Positions 37,901 to 50,048 of a stretch of 64,000 nt of DNA are shown in pieces. The DNA lies in contig NC_051134.1 in the NCBI RefSeq assembly GCF_014839805.1, forward strand, positions 10,633,170-10,697,169, given 5' to 3'. Made by a program: the position numbers and the translations under genes. Within the stretch, counting starts at the first letter, position 1, and every line of letters begins with the position of its first letter. Source of the stretch: Manduca sexta (lineage: Eukaryota; Arthropoda; Insecta; Lepidoptera; Sphingidae). The notes under the pieces are model-generated. The model did no database searches and was not told the origin of the DNA. It saw nothing but the letters and a program-made list of their open reading frames with translations.

Positions 37901-39656
37901 GTATGTGCTTGGGTTTAAATAGGGTAGTTGCCTACGTTTGATTTTGTATGTTATTCTATATCTAACAGCATATAATATGAAAAAGAAGCCCCGCTGCGAA
38001 TATATCTTAAAAAAACAAAAAGCAGTCATTCATATTTCTAATATTGCAATGCACAAAAGTTGGTATGTAGTGGACAATTCGCACTGTCCCGTTCTTCCCG
38101 CGCATCGTAATTCTATATGACGTCACATGCCTGTATTACGACGCTTTTCTATTTCTTGACACTTAGCCTTTGTACTAAATTTCAAAAGCTTATAACTTCT
38201 TGATTTATTACTGGATTTCAATAATTATTTGTATGTATAACTTTTATGACAAACTTTTTATGAAAGTAATGAACCAAACGAGTCACCTGCATACCTCAGA
38301 AGTTTTCTATAAGAATTTTGAGAGTATGTCAAGCCTACCAATCCCCTCTAGGCCAGCGTGGTGGACTAAGGCTTGATCCCTCCTAGTAGTAGAGGAGGCC
38401 CCTGGCTCAGCATTGGGACAGTATATAATACAGGGTTGATATTTTTAATATAATTTGCTAGTGTACCTAAATACGGAATAATATTCTTTAGAGTTAAAAT
38501 ATTTTAATATACATATTAATATAACATATTAATATTTTTAAAAACATTTTTGCATACATATAATTTATTAGACCCACATAAACGATAAAAACAGAATCTG
38601 TCGCTTGTTAGGGTACAAGTATACTTTCACATATGTGAACGAAAACACCGCGTTTATTAATGTATCATTAGGCTGTTTAATATTATTATATAAACTACTA
38701 AATAAGTAACAATCACAAAACCAACAATACTTTAACTATGGAGCCGTCTCTACATTCAGAATTCCCGCCAAACTCATAACTTAATAATTATATATTTTGG
38801 ATTGACTATACATACGTCTAAACCAATTTAATCAATTACTTTACTACTCTAAAACATTTAAAATTTTTAAAATCATCTAATATTACTGATCGAATAATAA
38901 TTAATTAAGAAGTCTATAAAAATACCTACTTTTTAGTAACTGACTTGGGGATACTATATATATACCTACCTATCTATAATCTATAATATTTAACTACGTA
39001 CCATAATTCAAAATCCCATCTATATATACATTTAACAACCAACCATAATTCTTCAAAGGAAAATATGATAACTCTACATAAATACATCGACGCATTATGA
39101 ATCTATTATGCGAAGCCAACGTACGGCCTTACTAATGAACTTGCGCTCACTTAATCGCTGTTACATTAATGTATTCAATTTTCTCCGTTATACTAATAAA
39201 TCTCGCCCGCCTACTGCACTTGACTTCGAGATATAAACTCTTATTAAAATGCCATCATCGCCGGTTTAACAAGAAATGATTTAAGTACTAGTGGACATTG
39301 AGAAAATTGTTAATGGAGATGTGAGAAGATTAATTAGATTTAAGTACCTAATCAAAGAGAATTTATATTAATAAAAAAAAAACTTGTGCAGTGTGGCTAA
39401 TACTATTATGTGATCACATATAGCTTGTATACAACGTTATTCGTGTACATTGCGTACAAGCTAAAATGTATGTCAATATAAAATAATAGGTACATGTAAT
39501 AAACACTTCACCTTTTTCGTTGAAAAAATTACGTATAAACAACTTAAAAAGTTACCAGCCTTAATAAATTTACTAAGTGACAATTAAATAAAAAAAAACT
39601 AATATATGAACACAATAAAAGAAATAAAAAATCACCTTCATCATGAAGTCTCTCAT
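28940..39656 (-). CDS. Secreted cysteine-free protein of about 665 residues, eight exons, function unknown
   Basis: Exons in transcript order: 39656-39636, 33361-33168, 32224-32037, 31544-31450, 30698-30606, 30526-30362, 30286-29171, 29065-28940. All introns are GT-AG and all junction phases match (0, 2, 1, 0, 0, 0, 0) with no internal stop. The start MRDFMMK joins VQLLLTLCSLSQA, a clear signal peptide with likely cleavage near SQA|AY. After it I see no cysteine, no membrane segment and no recognised domain. The sequence is rich in Pro, Gln, Ser, Thr and Glu. Residues about 217-255 are Gln/Pro-rich (VQQPPQVHQIQQAPQQ), and sequons include NITL, NVTY and NETI. One 372-codon exon holds most of the protein; the C-terminus is Lys-rich (KEVTTKKESVDNWKAA). 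Intron 1 is 6.3 kb. An extracellular or cuticle-matrix role is inference from composition only. Confidence 0.88.
34648..34715 (+). mobile_element. SINE family A, short fragment
   Basis: TTGGTATCTGTTATGGTTAGG, TCTATCACAATATTATGGGA and ATATTTAGCGAAGG match the middle of the family body only. Confidence 0.5.
35425..35735 (+). mobile_element. SINE family B copy in intron 1 of the 665-aa gene
   Basis: tRNA-like head CAGTTGGGTGTGGAATGGAC with a degraded B box, then GGTGAAGGAAAACATAGTGAG, a CCACTAAGCGTGGTGGACC core and a tail near CAGTGGGGCAGTTTATGATAC. Confidence 0.8.
37222..37510 (+). mobile_element. Interspersed repeat nested in another repeat
   Basis: It begins GTTGACCCGACAGACGTTGT and ends CCAGCCGTTCACGCG, then TTTTTATATATATAGAAG, a typical lepidopteran non-LTR 3' module. 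Related sequence on both sides (CCTGTGGTCATTAA before, CCGTGGTCATTACG after) suggests insertion into an older repeat. It lies in intron 1 of the 665-aa gene. Confidence 0.6.
37568..37690 (+). repeat. Repeat family E copy
   Basis: TAACCGAATTTCGGCCACGG, GGAGATATAGTGCAAGTGTG and TCTGTTCCTTCACT are shared in the same order with 44,632-44,790. Confidence 0.65.
38288..38455 (+). mobile_element. SINE family B, 3' half
   Basis: CATACCTCAGAAGTTTTC, AGGCCAGCGTGGTGGACTAAG, AGTAGTAGAGGAGGCCC and the tail GTATATAATACAGGGTTGAT. The head is absent. Confidence 0.75.
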
Positions 39657-40677
39657 AGTTCCACAATGATCACTATAAACACAAAAAAATAATCACTCAA
39701 TCCACATTATCTATGCACCGAATAATATACTGTCACTGACTGGATATATTAAAAGTAAAACTTGAAATATTTGAAAATAGAAACCGATAACAATGGCGAT
39801 GGACAGCGGACGAGTTGCTATGAAAGACGAAATAGGTCACTATACAGCTTTATATCAACCCCCACTAGGCAGAGACAAGACTTGTTCGACGTAGTGGGCA
39901 TTGGTTTAAAAATGTCTGGTGTAGGTTTTCGAATAGATATTATAAATTGAATTGATACTTATATTATTGATTAGAAGATACAAAAATGTAGAGAAGAGGT
40001 TACCATAATTAGAAAGGTAGGCTATTAAGTTTTTAGAATATTAATATGTACTATGAATGTTAACTCCCATTGCATTATTTGCTACTGAATAACGACACAC
40101 AACAAAATAATTTTATTATATAATTCAATTACTCCAAATAATATATCGGCATCTTCTCCTATAATTATAAGAAATAAATCTTGTTACGTTCAAAAATATT
40201 TTGTTTGACGAAACTAATTACGAAGTTGGGATAAAGATGGACTTGTTACAAAAGAAACATATTTTTTACATTAAATTGCAGCCAGAAAGAAAAAAAAGGT
40301 CATTTCATTACATTAAAATGAGACAGAAGTTATTATTTTTTGCTTTAAAGTCTGTGTTTTTCATATTGTATTTTATTTTCTACAACTAACTACATTTGTA
40401 TAAGAAAATCCGTGAAAACTTCGCGACGGTATTATAGCGGACGGTCGGTCACTTTTCCAATCGCGTGCGCTCGTGTCGATGACTCGAGTCCGAGGGACTC
40501 AAAAAAGTGGACAAGCGCGAATGGAATATAAGTTAACGATTCTGTGTTGTTTAAGTAATTTACTACAAGAATTATACATAAGTCTTTCAAGATAGAAAAT
40601 AACATTTTTTTCAACATGATAAATCGCTTATTATACGATTATGACGTCAGAATAGAACGAATACTTGTATATTTTCA

Positions 40678-40802
40678 TCATCATCAGCTAAATGACTTCA
40701 TTTCTGGACTTCCACTGCTCAACATAGATATTTCCAGGCGGACCGGTAAAAACTAGCTTGCATCCAGAGTGTTTCTGCGACCTTTATCTTGTCGTCCGTC
40801 TA
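40678..40802 (-). mobile_element. RTE-type LINE 3' end fragment
   Basis: Reverse orientation: the ATCATCATCAGC tail, then TTCCACTGCTCAACATAG, CATCCAGAGTGTTTCTGCGACC and TGTCGTCCGTCTACCT. These match the reverse complement of the 52,856 element. Confidence 0.65.
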
Positions 40803-40959
40803 CCTGGTATACTCATTGGATAAACAATACCTATTGATTATATGGATTGGTTGAATTTAAATTAATTCACGTCTTCATACTTGTATAAATAAAACAAGAA
40901 AATTCATACCTATTTTAAGAGGTTTGAAAATTAGCCTCTACTTACCTATATACTTACAG

Positions 40960-41124
40960 CCGTTTTGAATAAACAATCCCAATCGTTATCTTTGATCCGA
41001 TGCCGAAAATAAACCAACCAAAATAAGTCATTTGTAAAGATGTCAAAAAACTTTTGTTCTGATTGGTCCCTTTCGCGACAGATTAAAAAAGAGGTTGGGT
41101 TCGTTTATTAATAATGGCCGTTAG
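40960..41124. mobile_element. MITE family F copy
   Basis: GCCGTTTTGAATAAACAATCCC, AATAAACCAACCAAAATAAG, CTTTTGTTCTGATTGGTCCC and TTCGTTTATTAATAATGGCCG. Inverted orientation of the interior relative to 17.1 kb. Confidence 0.65.
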
Positions 41125-44006
41125 TAGTTCCATTACGTTTCTAGTATCGCAACTTTTAAATTAAGAATATTGTAAAATGCAACTTCACTAATATTAACAT
41201 TAATATTATCATGACATACATATGTCATGTTGGAGATCCTTGAATACATTAAGTAAAATTATATATACGGAACCCCAATATTATGGATCGCTCTCGCCGA
41301 CGTTAATGACAATCACGTCACATAGTCTTCAGATATGAAAATATTTATTTTACGATTACATATATTTTTGTTCATATGCGTACTTTCAATTGCATTAATC
41401 GTCGAAAATGAAAGTAAAATTTACAAAAACTTTACATTACTCAGAATCGTAAGTGAATTATTAGACTGTCTGATAGGTATCACACTTAACGATAAGATCG
41501 CATTTTGTATTAGTCAACCATTTTATCAGAGTTTTAAAGTTTTAAATATCTGTCAATTTTTTTTTTTGTAATTCGGCCATACTTAGTAAAATAAAAAAAA
41601 AATGTTTTTTTTTGTTTAATAAAACCTCTTCTCTGACAGTACAAGTGACGAAGATTTTTAAATTTAAAAATAGAACAATAAAATATTCTGTTCCAATGTA
41701 AAATTTAACTCTATTCCAAAAACAAATTAGTAAGTATTCATTGTCACAGTACCACCAAATCTCACTTTTAAACCATTTATTTTTAACACACAGATAAAAC
41801 CAACAAAAATGAATGTATTTTTAAATTAATCAAATTCCGATTTTAAATAGAAAATCTTAACGTCACCGCACCAAGTCATATAGATCTAATTGTCTACGCT
41901 ATTAGCTCAAAGGTCGCCAACCCTTTTAATTGTACTCCCTAGCCCCCAATCATTCAGAAAGCGTGTGCGACGGTGCACGACTCGGAAGGTCGCTAATGAT
42001 ATCCTCTGGTGCTTATGTAAGTCTTTTTGTGTGTGCTATTTCCGTAATTATAAATAGGAAATAATCTATAAATATTAATACTAAGGGATATATTAAAGCA
42101 ATCCCACCATTGAGTAAGGTCTTAAGTAGTCATTTAATGTATTGAACTATTTAATAAACCAAGCTTAAGCCATCACTTAAGAGCATGTTCTCAGCTGAGT
42201 CGGCGGTGTCGAATAAACAAAACTCAGTTGTCAAAATCCGTCACATATTGTAATATATCATTTAAGCTGATTTTAATGTGGGTTTATGGAATAGCGAGAA
42301 TCTTGAGATGCTGCCCTTAATTTGACAGCGTCTCTGATATCACAATTCAGAGCATACTGAGTTGCATCTATTGATACTCTAAAAGCGGCTTAGATGCTAA
42401 GTTTGTGGCGGTAATATCCCTAGACCGAAGTAGTAGCATTCATAGAATATGGGCGCATGTATATAGGTACTGAATTTTTCCAAAAAATATCTTGATTATT
42501 TCCCATTATTTTACTTATTATTGGAATATACTCTTGCTTACTTTGTTACTATCTAATCTACTTGCTTACTTGCAACAAAATATATTAAAAATGACAAAGA
42601 ATATCAACCATAATATATTTTTTTGGAAATCTACTTCTTATGGCTGATGATAAGGATGGCCGTGTACTAAAAAATCGGGAGATTTAAATTGAATATGGAT
42701 AGTCGTAGAGTTGTAAGTAACAAATGAGTTTTCCCTGATCATGTTTTAATGTTAGAGTTACATATTGCGCCATCGGATGTAGCTCTAGATTGTTTCCTTA
42801 TAGCATGAGCGCAAAAACACTAATGTACAGAATTGATTGAAGAGGAAGTATTGTATTGGAGAGTGATATCCACTCCGGATATTATATACAATAAATAAAT
42901 ATCCTCAATACTCTCACATAGTTTTTTTTTTGTATCGGACCCCGCAATCAACACCGAGAAATCCTGCAAATGGGATACTGGAATCCCCCGTCAGAGCGAA
43001 TGCAGGGTCCTGGAGGAAAGTTGGGAGGGAGAACTAGGAAGGAAGTGTGGGGGAAGTATAGGTAAATCTTATAGGATGGACGGTGGAGAGAAGGCCAGGA
43101 AATGTTCGCGAGCCCTTATAGGCTGCAATATGAATTGGCAATCATGAGGTATACACACTTAACTGTATGCCTAGGGCCGCGACAAATATCCCCCATGCGT
43201 GGGCTTGCATTCGCTCTGGAGACCGAGCGCACAAGAATTGCCTCAGAAGGGTGCTCTCACATAGTTGGAAACTCATACTAAAATATGCGGCTTGTGTCGT
43301 AAATATTGGAAGGCTCCTAGGTACAACTCAGTCTATAAATGAAAGTTCTGATTGCTATTATTATTCATAGACGTTTATACCGCTTACCATTAGGCGAATG
43401 AACCCTAAATCTATTAGCGTACCTACAGATTTTCTCTAAAGAGGATAGTTGGAGCAAAAATTCTTCGCCAATTTTAATAAAAGGCCTGCACCTCGCAAGG
43501 TTCCTATAAGACCAAGACTTTCGAATATGGTGAGACGTTTTTCGGGTGGGCACCATCCATACTTGCTTTTTCTCCTTAGCCCATACCTAAGTCATAAAGG
43601 TATACTAGGATCGTGATACCTTGGACCTTAAGTTTCAATGCACTGTTCGTTAAAAATGTTATCTCCAAACCAAAATACCACAAGGATTTTATACTTGATA
43701 GGTGGATGAAATCTAAATAAAAACAAGCAATTTATTATAATTATTTTATCCAACAAACACGCTGATTATAATCTGACTATATTTTATTTTCATGTCTATT
43801 CTATTACAGAAATTATTTCAAAGTGCAATTAGTGTATAAATTTCGAAAAATAACACGTCGAATTGTAAGTTGTAACCTCAATTTTTGAAGTCTGTTAAAA
43901 ATCAGTTTCCTTTCCTCCATGGCATGTTGAATTGTGCGTGTTTACGAAGCCAAGAGGCCGTTTCCGCTCGAGAGAAATGCACCGTATACTATGATTATAA
44001 TAGAAC

Positions 44007-44240
44007 TATGTGTCTCAGTGGTGTTGTATTGCGGACACCGTACGTATCTGAGTTCTCGGGTTCAATTCCCGTGTCAATAATATTGGGTTTTTGTAGATAT
44101 TCGTAGTCTAAAATTTTGCTCGGGAAACGGTAGGCTTGCCGCTGTTACGAATTCATGCCGAACTCAATAGTCTTAATGTAATTATTTTATATGGAACCTA
44201 ACTGGTGATATGTGTTACACCTCTACTTACCCTTGAACAG
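44007..44240 (+). mobile_element. SINE family A, strongly diverged copy
   Basis: Head GTGTCTCAGTGGTGTTGTATTG with the B box GGTTCAATTCC at the expected spacing, then a weakly conserved body. The order of motifs supports the assignment. Confidence 0.6.
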
Positions 44241-44631
44241 GGAGAGGCATGCAACTCTCTATATACAACAGGCAATGTACCTTGTGTGTTGGATTACTTT
44301 TAAAATTTCATAAGGCGCTTGTAGAATAATTTTATTCAAACCATAATAATATAACTGTATCAGAGTATGTAGTAATATGGAATATGAATATTATAAGTAA
44401 TCACAAGCAGCTTTGACTAATGCTAGACTCCGGTCAGCAGATCTTTGCGAGGTCTTTTACCTGATTGCCGAAGGAGAGTAATGATTTTTTCTTTGTACCT
44501 CTTGCAAACGCGAGGCTCTGATAAGCGTAAAGCCCAAGGCCATTGCCTCTTTCGCCACCACGTAAGGGCAATAAAACTACGATTCCAGGAATATATTTTC
44601 TTTCTTATACATCAGCCCTGTATTGATAACC

Positions 44632-44790
44632 TAACCGAATTTCGGCCACGGCGGCCAATCTCATCAGAGCACAGCCAAGTACGCAGGACATATCATAGTG
44701 CACAAGTGTGTGCGCAATATACAGGTGCAGTCTGTTCCTTCACTCTCACAGTCCGGTGAGACGGCAATCCAACATGACAAGAGAGATATG
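44632..44790 (+). repeat. Repeat family E copy
   Basis: TAACCGAATTTCGGCCACGG, AGTGCACAAGTGTGTGCGC, CAGTCTGTTCCTTCACTCTC, CAGTCCGGTGAGACGGCAATC. It is the longer of the two copies. An open frame over it is repeat-derived. Confidence 0.65.
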
Positions 44791-44811
44791 ACTAACAGCT
44801 TTATGTACTTT

Positions 44812-44885
44812 CAGCCCTGTATTATATACTATTCCACTGCTGGGCTGGAGTTCCTCTATTACTGAGAAAGATCACTACATCCGTA
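44812..44885 (-). mobile_element. SINE family B, 3' end fragment
   Basis: CAGCCCTGTATTATATACT, CCACTGCTGGGC and CTCCTCTATTACTGAGAAAG match the reverse complement of the family tail only. Confidence 0.65.
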
Positions 44886-45070
44886 CCTATATCCTAACAA
44901 CTGTAGCGCCTGACCTGTTCTTTAGAAGCCGTATTATGTTTTAACAAAGCATTGCTATTGTTTGACTAATATACAATATTTTTAATTGTATGTAAAATCG
45001 CTTGTAACGATAATCCATTGGAGAGTAAATACTTGTAAGTTACGTCTGTTTTAATAGTTTTTTTTTGTTT

Positions 45071-45352
45071 TGAATGACGAACCGAGCTTTCCATTCGCCT
45101 GATGGTAAGCGATACGAGTTCTCTTAAACAGTCGAAATACCATTCAACACCTTGAACTACAAAGTATTGTTTGGCATTTCATTGCGCTCGCCACCCTGAG
45201 GCATGAGATGTTAGGTCTTTTTATGTCCAGTAGTTATACTGGCTATAATATGCTTCAAATTGGAACATAACAGTGATTAGGTACACACTGCTACTTAGCC
45301 GCAGAAATAGACATTGCAGTGGTTCCTATCCAGGCGGACTCTCACATGTGAG
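45071..45352 (+). mobile_element. Repeat family D copy
   Basis: GAATGACGAACCGAGC, CGCCTGATGGTAAGCGATACG, CTTGAACTACAAAGTATTG, TTATACTGGCTATAATATGC and CAGGCGGACTCTCACATG. It ends next to a SINE A. Confidence 0.75.
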
Positions 45353-45356
45353 TGAC

Positions 45357-45530
45357 CTATTATTCGCACACACTCACGCTTTTTATCCCCGAAGAGGTAG
45401 CAATTGCAACTGGTACACCCACTTTCTGCAGTGTGTATTCCGTCCCATGATATGATAGACTCCGACTCAGGAACGAACCCGAGACCTCACTAATGCAGTT
45501 GTACCGTAATAGTACTACCAAGGCAATCGC
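45357..45530 (-). mobile_element. SINE family A copy abutting a family D repeat
   Basis: Reverse copy with CCGTCCCATGATATGATAG, the reverse B box (CGAACCCGAGACC) and a head ending CCAAGGCAATC. It starts within about 5 bases of the end of the family D copy at 45,071, which suggests insertion into that element's tail. Confidence 0.7.
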
Positions 45531-47968
45531 AAATTAGAATCGTTCGCTTAAACAAAGAACCATTGGCGAGGTGACCTTTTTACCTAAAAATTCTGAATAA
45601 AATTGCGAAGGTATAATTTGACGTCTCCCAACGTGCATTAGACCAGTGAGGAGGCTGATTTTGATTTATATATAGTTAGTATAGCTCATACTACAAGGCA
45701 AAAATCTAAAGCTTCAGTAGTGTAGTAGTGAAAGAGTCCTCCAATTGAAACAGTATTTTTACTTATTTGTTACTTATTCCATAATTATGTTTTTGAAGAT
45801 TACATTCTGTACTTTACGATCTGTAATTTTAAATGGTAAGGCTATGTTATAACACGATAGTCACTTTATTTAATAACAAATTTAAATTGGATATTAGAAT
45901 AATACTATTTTTTATTTCGGATTAAGGAAGTCACCTTAACTGGATAGCCCATGTTTACGTTAAACTATTTCCTGCTTTGATTACGGGCTAATGTTGCAAT
46001 AAATAACATCCTCCGGATATCCCCATACATATTTTTATGAAATGATGCAATAAGGGTTTTTTAGTATGTTCGATTTTGAAAATTATTATACTATACGTAA
46101 TAGAACCTTCTTCATCTCTACTCCACCCAAGGGTTGACTGGGAGAAAATGGTTACGGCATTAAGTCCGCCTATATAAAAAATAATAATAATAAAAAAGAA
46201 ATAGTAGATAATTTGAAAAAGAAACCCTTTTGTGATTACGGCAATAAAATAGTTAAGAAATGGCGACATTCTTATTTTAAATATTGCAATGTGCGCGGAG
46301 TTGGAATAGCGCGCTAACTCTTTCTTTCGCGCGCAACGTCATGTGCATGATGTCACTAGATATCATGCCGTCTCGTTTTAGTTATTTAACATTTAGCCCT
46401 TCCATCAGATAAAGTCTTATATCTCGTTAATTATGAACTTACTTTTTGTGTTAAATTTTAAAGTAAGTACTTAAATTTCTGATAAACATAAAAAAATATG
46501 TGAGTAAAATACCCTATTGTAATTTATTTTCATAAGCCATTTAATTTTAATAAGTAGCAGCGTTTTTATTCGTTTGATTCTAAGTAATACGTCATAACTA
46601 GAGTCTTATTTAGAAAATAAATGATCAATTAATTATAATTGTATAGGTATACCACAGCGATAAGGATGCGTCATCACTGAAATAAAAAAAAACCGAAAGA
46701 CGTATGAAGTCATTATGAATAATAACTAATATTTTGGTATAAAACTAATTAGAGTTAACACAAGTATTGTTTTTTATTTCAAATATGTGTGTGTGTCAAT
46801 GTGTTCAATAAAGAACATTTCATTGTTCTATACATCTTTTAATTTTTATAACTAATTCTCAATAAAATATATAAACGTAATGCTAATTGTAGATACAAAA
46901 ATAATAAAAAAAAATAATCACACATCCCTCGTAATTTATTTACACTTTATTTTACAAAATATAAATAATATTTACATAGTACGAATATTTTTTACAAATT
47001 ACATCCGATTTTAATTTTTTTATACAATCATGGAAGAATTAATATTGCACTTCTATCTACAAAATTCATAGGAAAAAAAAGTATAATTGTTCATAATTTA
47101 ATTTCACATCAATATTTCATTACAATAGCTTTAATATGTAAACCAACCAACGTTTAAAATAACTTTAAAATTGAATTAAAACTTTAATCCATTTTACAAA
47201 TACCTATCTATATAAATACCTTTTATTTCATATATATCATAAATTTAGACAAATTCTAAATAAGTTAATCGGCAAATTAGAACATCAGTTTTTTTACATT
47301 TCAACAATTATTACCGCAATGGATAACCTATCGCGTCATTATTTCGAACTTATATTTAATGCTACAAAATTGTACTTAAATGTAGTTCAGTGGCTCTCAA
47401 ACTAAGATTACCTATTTACTTCTTAAAGGTACGCCTTGTAACACTATTAATTGTTAACATACCATAATTTTGATTATGATAAACTGTGGCACTTAATTCT
47501 TTAGTACTATAAGATTTACAATATAGATAAGCGAGTAAAATGGGTTTGGAACCACTGATAGTCTTTAAAAGTACAGTCGTAAGCAAGACCTACGTTTAAA
47601 ACCTTAGCTATGCCAGAACAAAGATTTCACTGTAGAAAAATCTCTGTACACAAATTATGTGAAATATCTAAGTTTTGAGTATCACCTTGTATCTAGTTTT
47701 TAAAATATTAGATTTGATCGCTGATCGCCATTTTACTTTTTATGTCGCATTGTACAAAACATAATCTAAATTTAAATAAATACACTTAAACTAAATGACG
47801 AATTGTTACTGGCTTTTTGAAATTCCAAATTTAAATTTCTTTTTTAAATTCCTTCATAGAGTTTTAATGGTATAAATAAGTAACAATTTCAGTACGCGGC
47901 AGTTCCCTTAAGATATATTTTGCCGCACGGGTTTCTGATGATGTCGATCAAATCTTGTAATCTTTAAA

Positions 47969-48030
47969 TTATGCGTGGAAGTAATGCTGCAGCTCTTCGC
48001 CGCCCAGCACTGCTGTCTGAACAGGAACTT
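47969..48030 (-). CDS. Candidate terminal coding exon
   Basis: After the acceptor GGTTTTACAG, the phase-1 frame reads VPVQTAVLGGEELQHYFHA then TAA. It is followed by AT-rich, 3' UTR-like sequence containing several minus-strand AATAAA hexamers down to about 46,930. It lies 2.0 kb downstream of the Pro/Thr-rich exon. That exon already ends in TGA, although a strong donor (GAG|GTATGT) sits 26 bases past that stop. Junction phases do not connect simply: an internal acceptor (TTCAG|ACA) would be phase 0 and could follow CAA|GTGTGA. It may be an alternative 3' end or belong to another gene. Confidence 0.35.
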
Positions 48031-48939
48031 CTGTAAAACCAACGAGAGATTATATAAAACTGATTTTTACTGGCGCTACGGTTTTCCTAGTACAGAAATT
48101 AAATAGAAGTTTTAGTACGGAAAGGAATTTGAAGATCGTTTCAGTAGTCCTAATTAAGAATAATTACATTATTTTGATCACTTAGTAGGTTTTTTAGTAG
48201 CGAGGCTAAAAAGAAATAACGACTTATTACATAGTATTTTTTGTAATTAATTAAAATTCTAACACTGTAGTTTCTAATGATGGTATAATAAAACATAGTC
48301 GTTAAAGTATATTCAAGTATTAACGCTATTAATCATGTTATATAAGACTCTTGAAATCAGATGTCTGACAAAATTATGATTAGTGAAAACCCGTCTCGCT
48401 ATGGTCTTCAAACATTCTAACTTTTTATTTTATTGCACACCGTGACTAGGTATTTTTGTACATAGACAAGATAAATTAAATTATGCAAACGTTCAAAATA
48501 CACCAAAGTAAATATCTTTGTTTACCTCTTTGGAGATCTACTATTTCAATTTTGAATTTCGAATTTGAATATTTTATTGTTTACGGAATATTGTTCACCT
48601 AGTCTTGTTGATTTCTCACAAATATTATTAATCGTCACTTTCTCTTAGCGTTCCGTAAGAAAACATTTTATATTAAATCTCTTAATATTATCATAATTAA
48701 GTGAATCAACGCTGTCATATTTGCGTGATTTCATAAAGTTACGATACAATACAAGTACACCACAATATATTCTAATTAAATCTAATTACGTAAAATGAAA
48801 GTCATGGTTAGTAAAAGTCGACTAAATATTCACAATTAAAATTATAAACACAAGTGTATATGTATGTACATAGATGTTTCAAAATAGTAATGTTTGCGTT
48901 CGTAAAAATATTGGTTCGTATATTTTAATAACTATGTGC

Positions 48940-49170
48940 TGTTGGTATCCACCCGGATAGCGACCACCTTACAAGTTGTAAAACCCGCCATAGTGGCCCA
49001 CGTAAGTGTGTCACGTTCCAGGAGCAGACTGTATATGTGGTTCCAACAGGCCGGCATAATTTTGTCGACTATCAAGGGGTAATCATCTCTGGTCAGTCGA
49101 TATTCTATTGGACCCCACTTACCATCAGGTGCAGTGGGGTCACTTGGCCGTGCTCGTATAAAAAAAAAAT
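48940..49170 (+). mobile_element. Repeat family C copy
   Basis: CCACCCGGATAGCGACCACC, CACGTAAGTGTGTCACGTTCC, CCAACAGGCCGGCATAATT, CACTTACCATCAGGTGCAG and the tail CTCGTATAAAAAAAAA. Confidence 0.75.
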
Positions 49171-49275
49171 CTTTTCCAGGAAAGATGGAGCACGCGGGGA
49201 AGCCGCAAGAAAGAAATATTAACCTATGAATTTCCTGGACTCTACGAACACTAAGTCAATAATTTGAAACCGTAC

Positions 49276-49645
49276 TAACCGCTGATTTTAAGAAACAATT
49301 CCAATCGAGTCTTCGATCGATCACAATAGACCAATCAATGGGCTTAGAATGTGGAAAAAAAAAGATACGACTCCGTGTTCTATTGGGTGTTTATTGCTAA
49401 CACGTGAATGACGCATTGGTGGATATCGTGCCGTTTTATTATGATTGGTCGAGAGACTAACACGTGACCGACGCCTTGGTCTCTCGACCAATCACAAACT
49501 TCCAAATTAAACGACATCGAAATTCAAGTCGTGTGAGACATTCTAAGGGGATTGAACATTCTTTTGATATGCGTATAAATGTCATATTTTTATTGGTATA
49601 GGATCGGATTGATAGATTGGGCTTATTTATTGAAAGCGGACGAGT
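49276..49645. mobile_element. MITE family F-related element with nested hairpin
   Basis: ACCGCTGATTTTAAGAAACAATTCC at the left and GGATCGGATTGATAGATTGGG then TTTATTGAAAGCGG at the right resemble family F ends. The centre carries a separate 16-bp perfect inverted repeat (49442-49457 with 49479-49494). Confidence 0.55.
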
Positions 49646-50048
49646 CTGTGATTTGTCAGTCAATGTAGAAGTCACCATAGACCCAAAACTAAAATCGGAG
49701 ATAGGGACGCATCTATTACAATAAGAAACAAATTAGTTAATGATATTTACAAATGCTTAAGGTCCAATAAGTTTTGTAATTGACAAAGTCATTATTAAGT
49801 GTCAAAATTAATCTTTCATATATTTATTAGTATTTTTTAATTGAAGTTATTTTCCTCATAAAATCCGTCGATTACTTAACGTGACGTACGTATTTAGTTT
49901 AATTACAATTTTGTTATATTATATATTATTTACAAAAGGAAAATTATACTTAGCTTTCGTAGATAATGTTATATACAATTTGGATCTACGGTAAATAGTC
50001 AGTCAACGTCAAGTCATCACATACCTCAAGTCAGTCAAGTCAGTCGTA

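Larger units (their letters stand above)
33362..39635 (-). other. 6.3-kb intron 1 of the 665-aa gene
   Basis: Holds SINE A and B fragments, the nested repeat at 37.2 kb and repeat E. No alternative exon is recognised. Long first introns often carry regulatory sequence, but none is identified. Confidence 0.7.
39660..46930. other. Upstream intergenic region of the 665-aa gene
   Basis: AT-rich with RTE, F, A, B, D and E repeats. A GC-richer patch at 40,425-40,530, including the near-palindrome GAGTCCGAGGGACTC, lies about 0.8 kb upstream of the start codon and could be regulatory. The GC-richer stretch at 42,930-43,560 looks like old repeat. No exon is supported. Confidence 0.5.
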
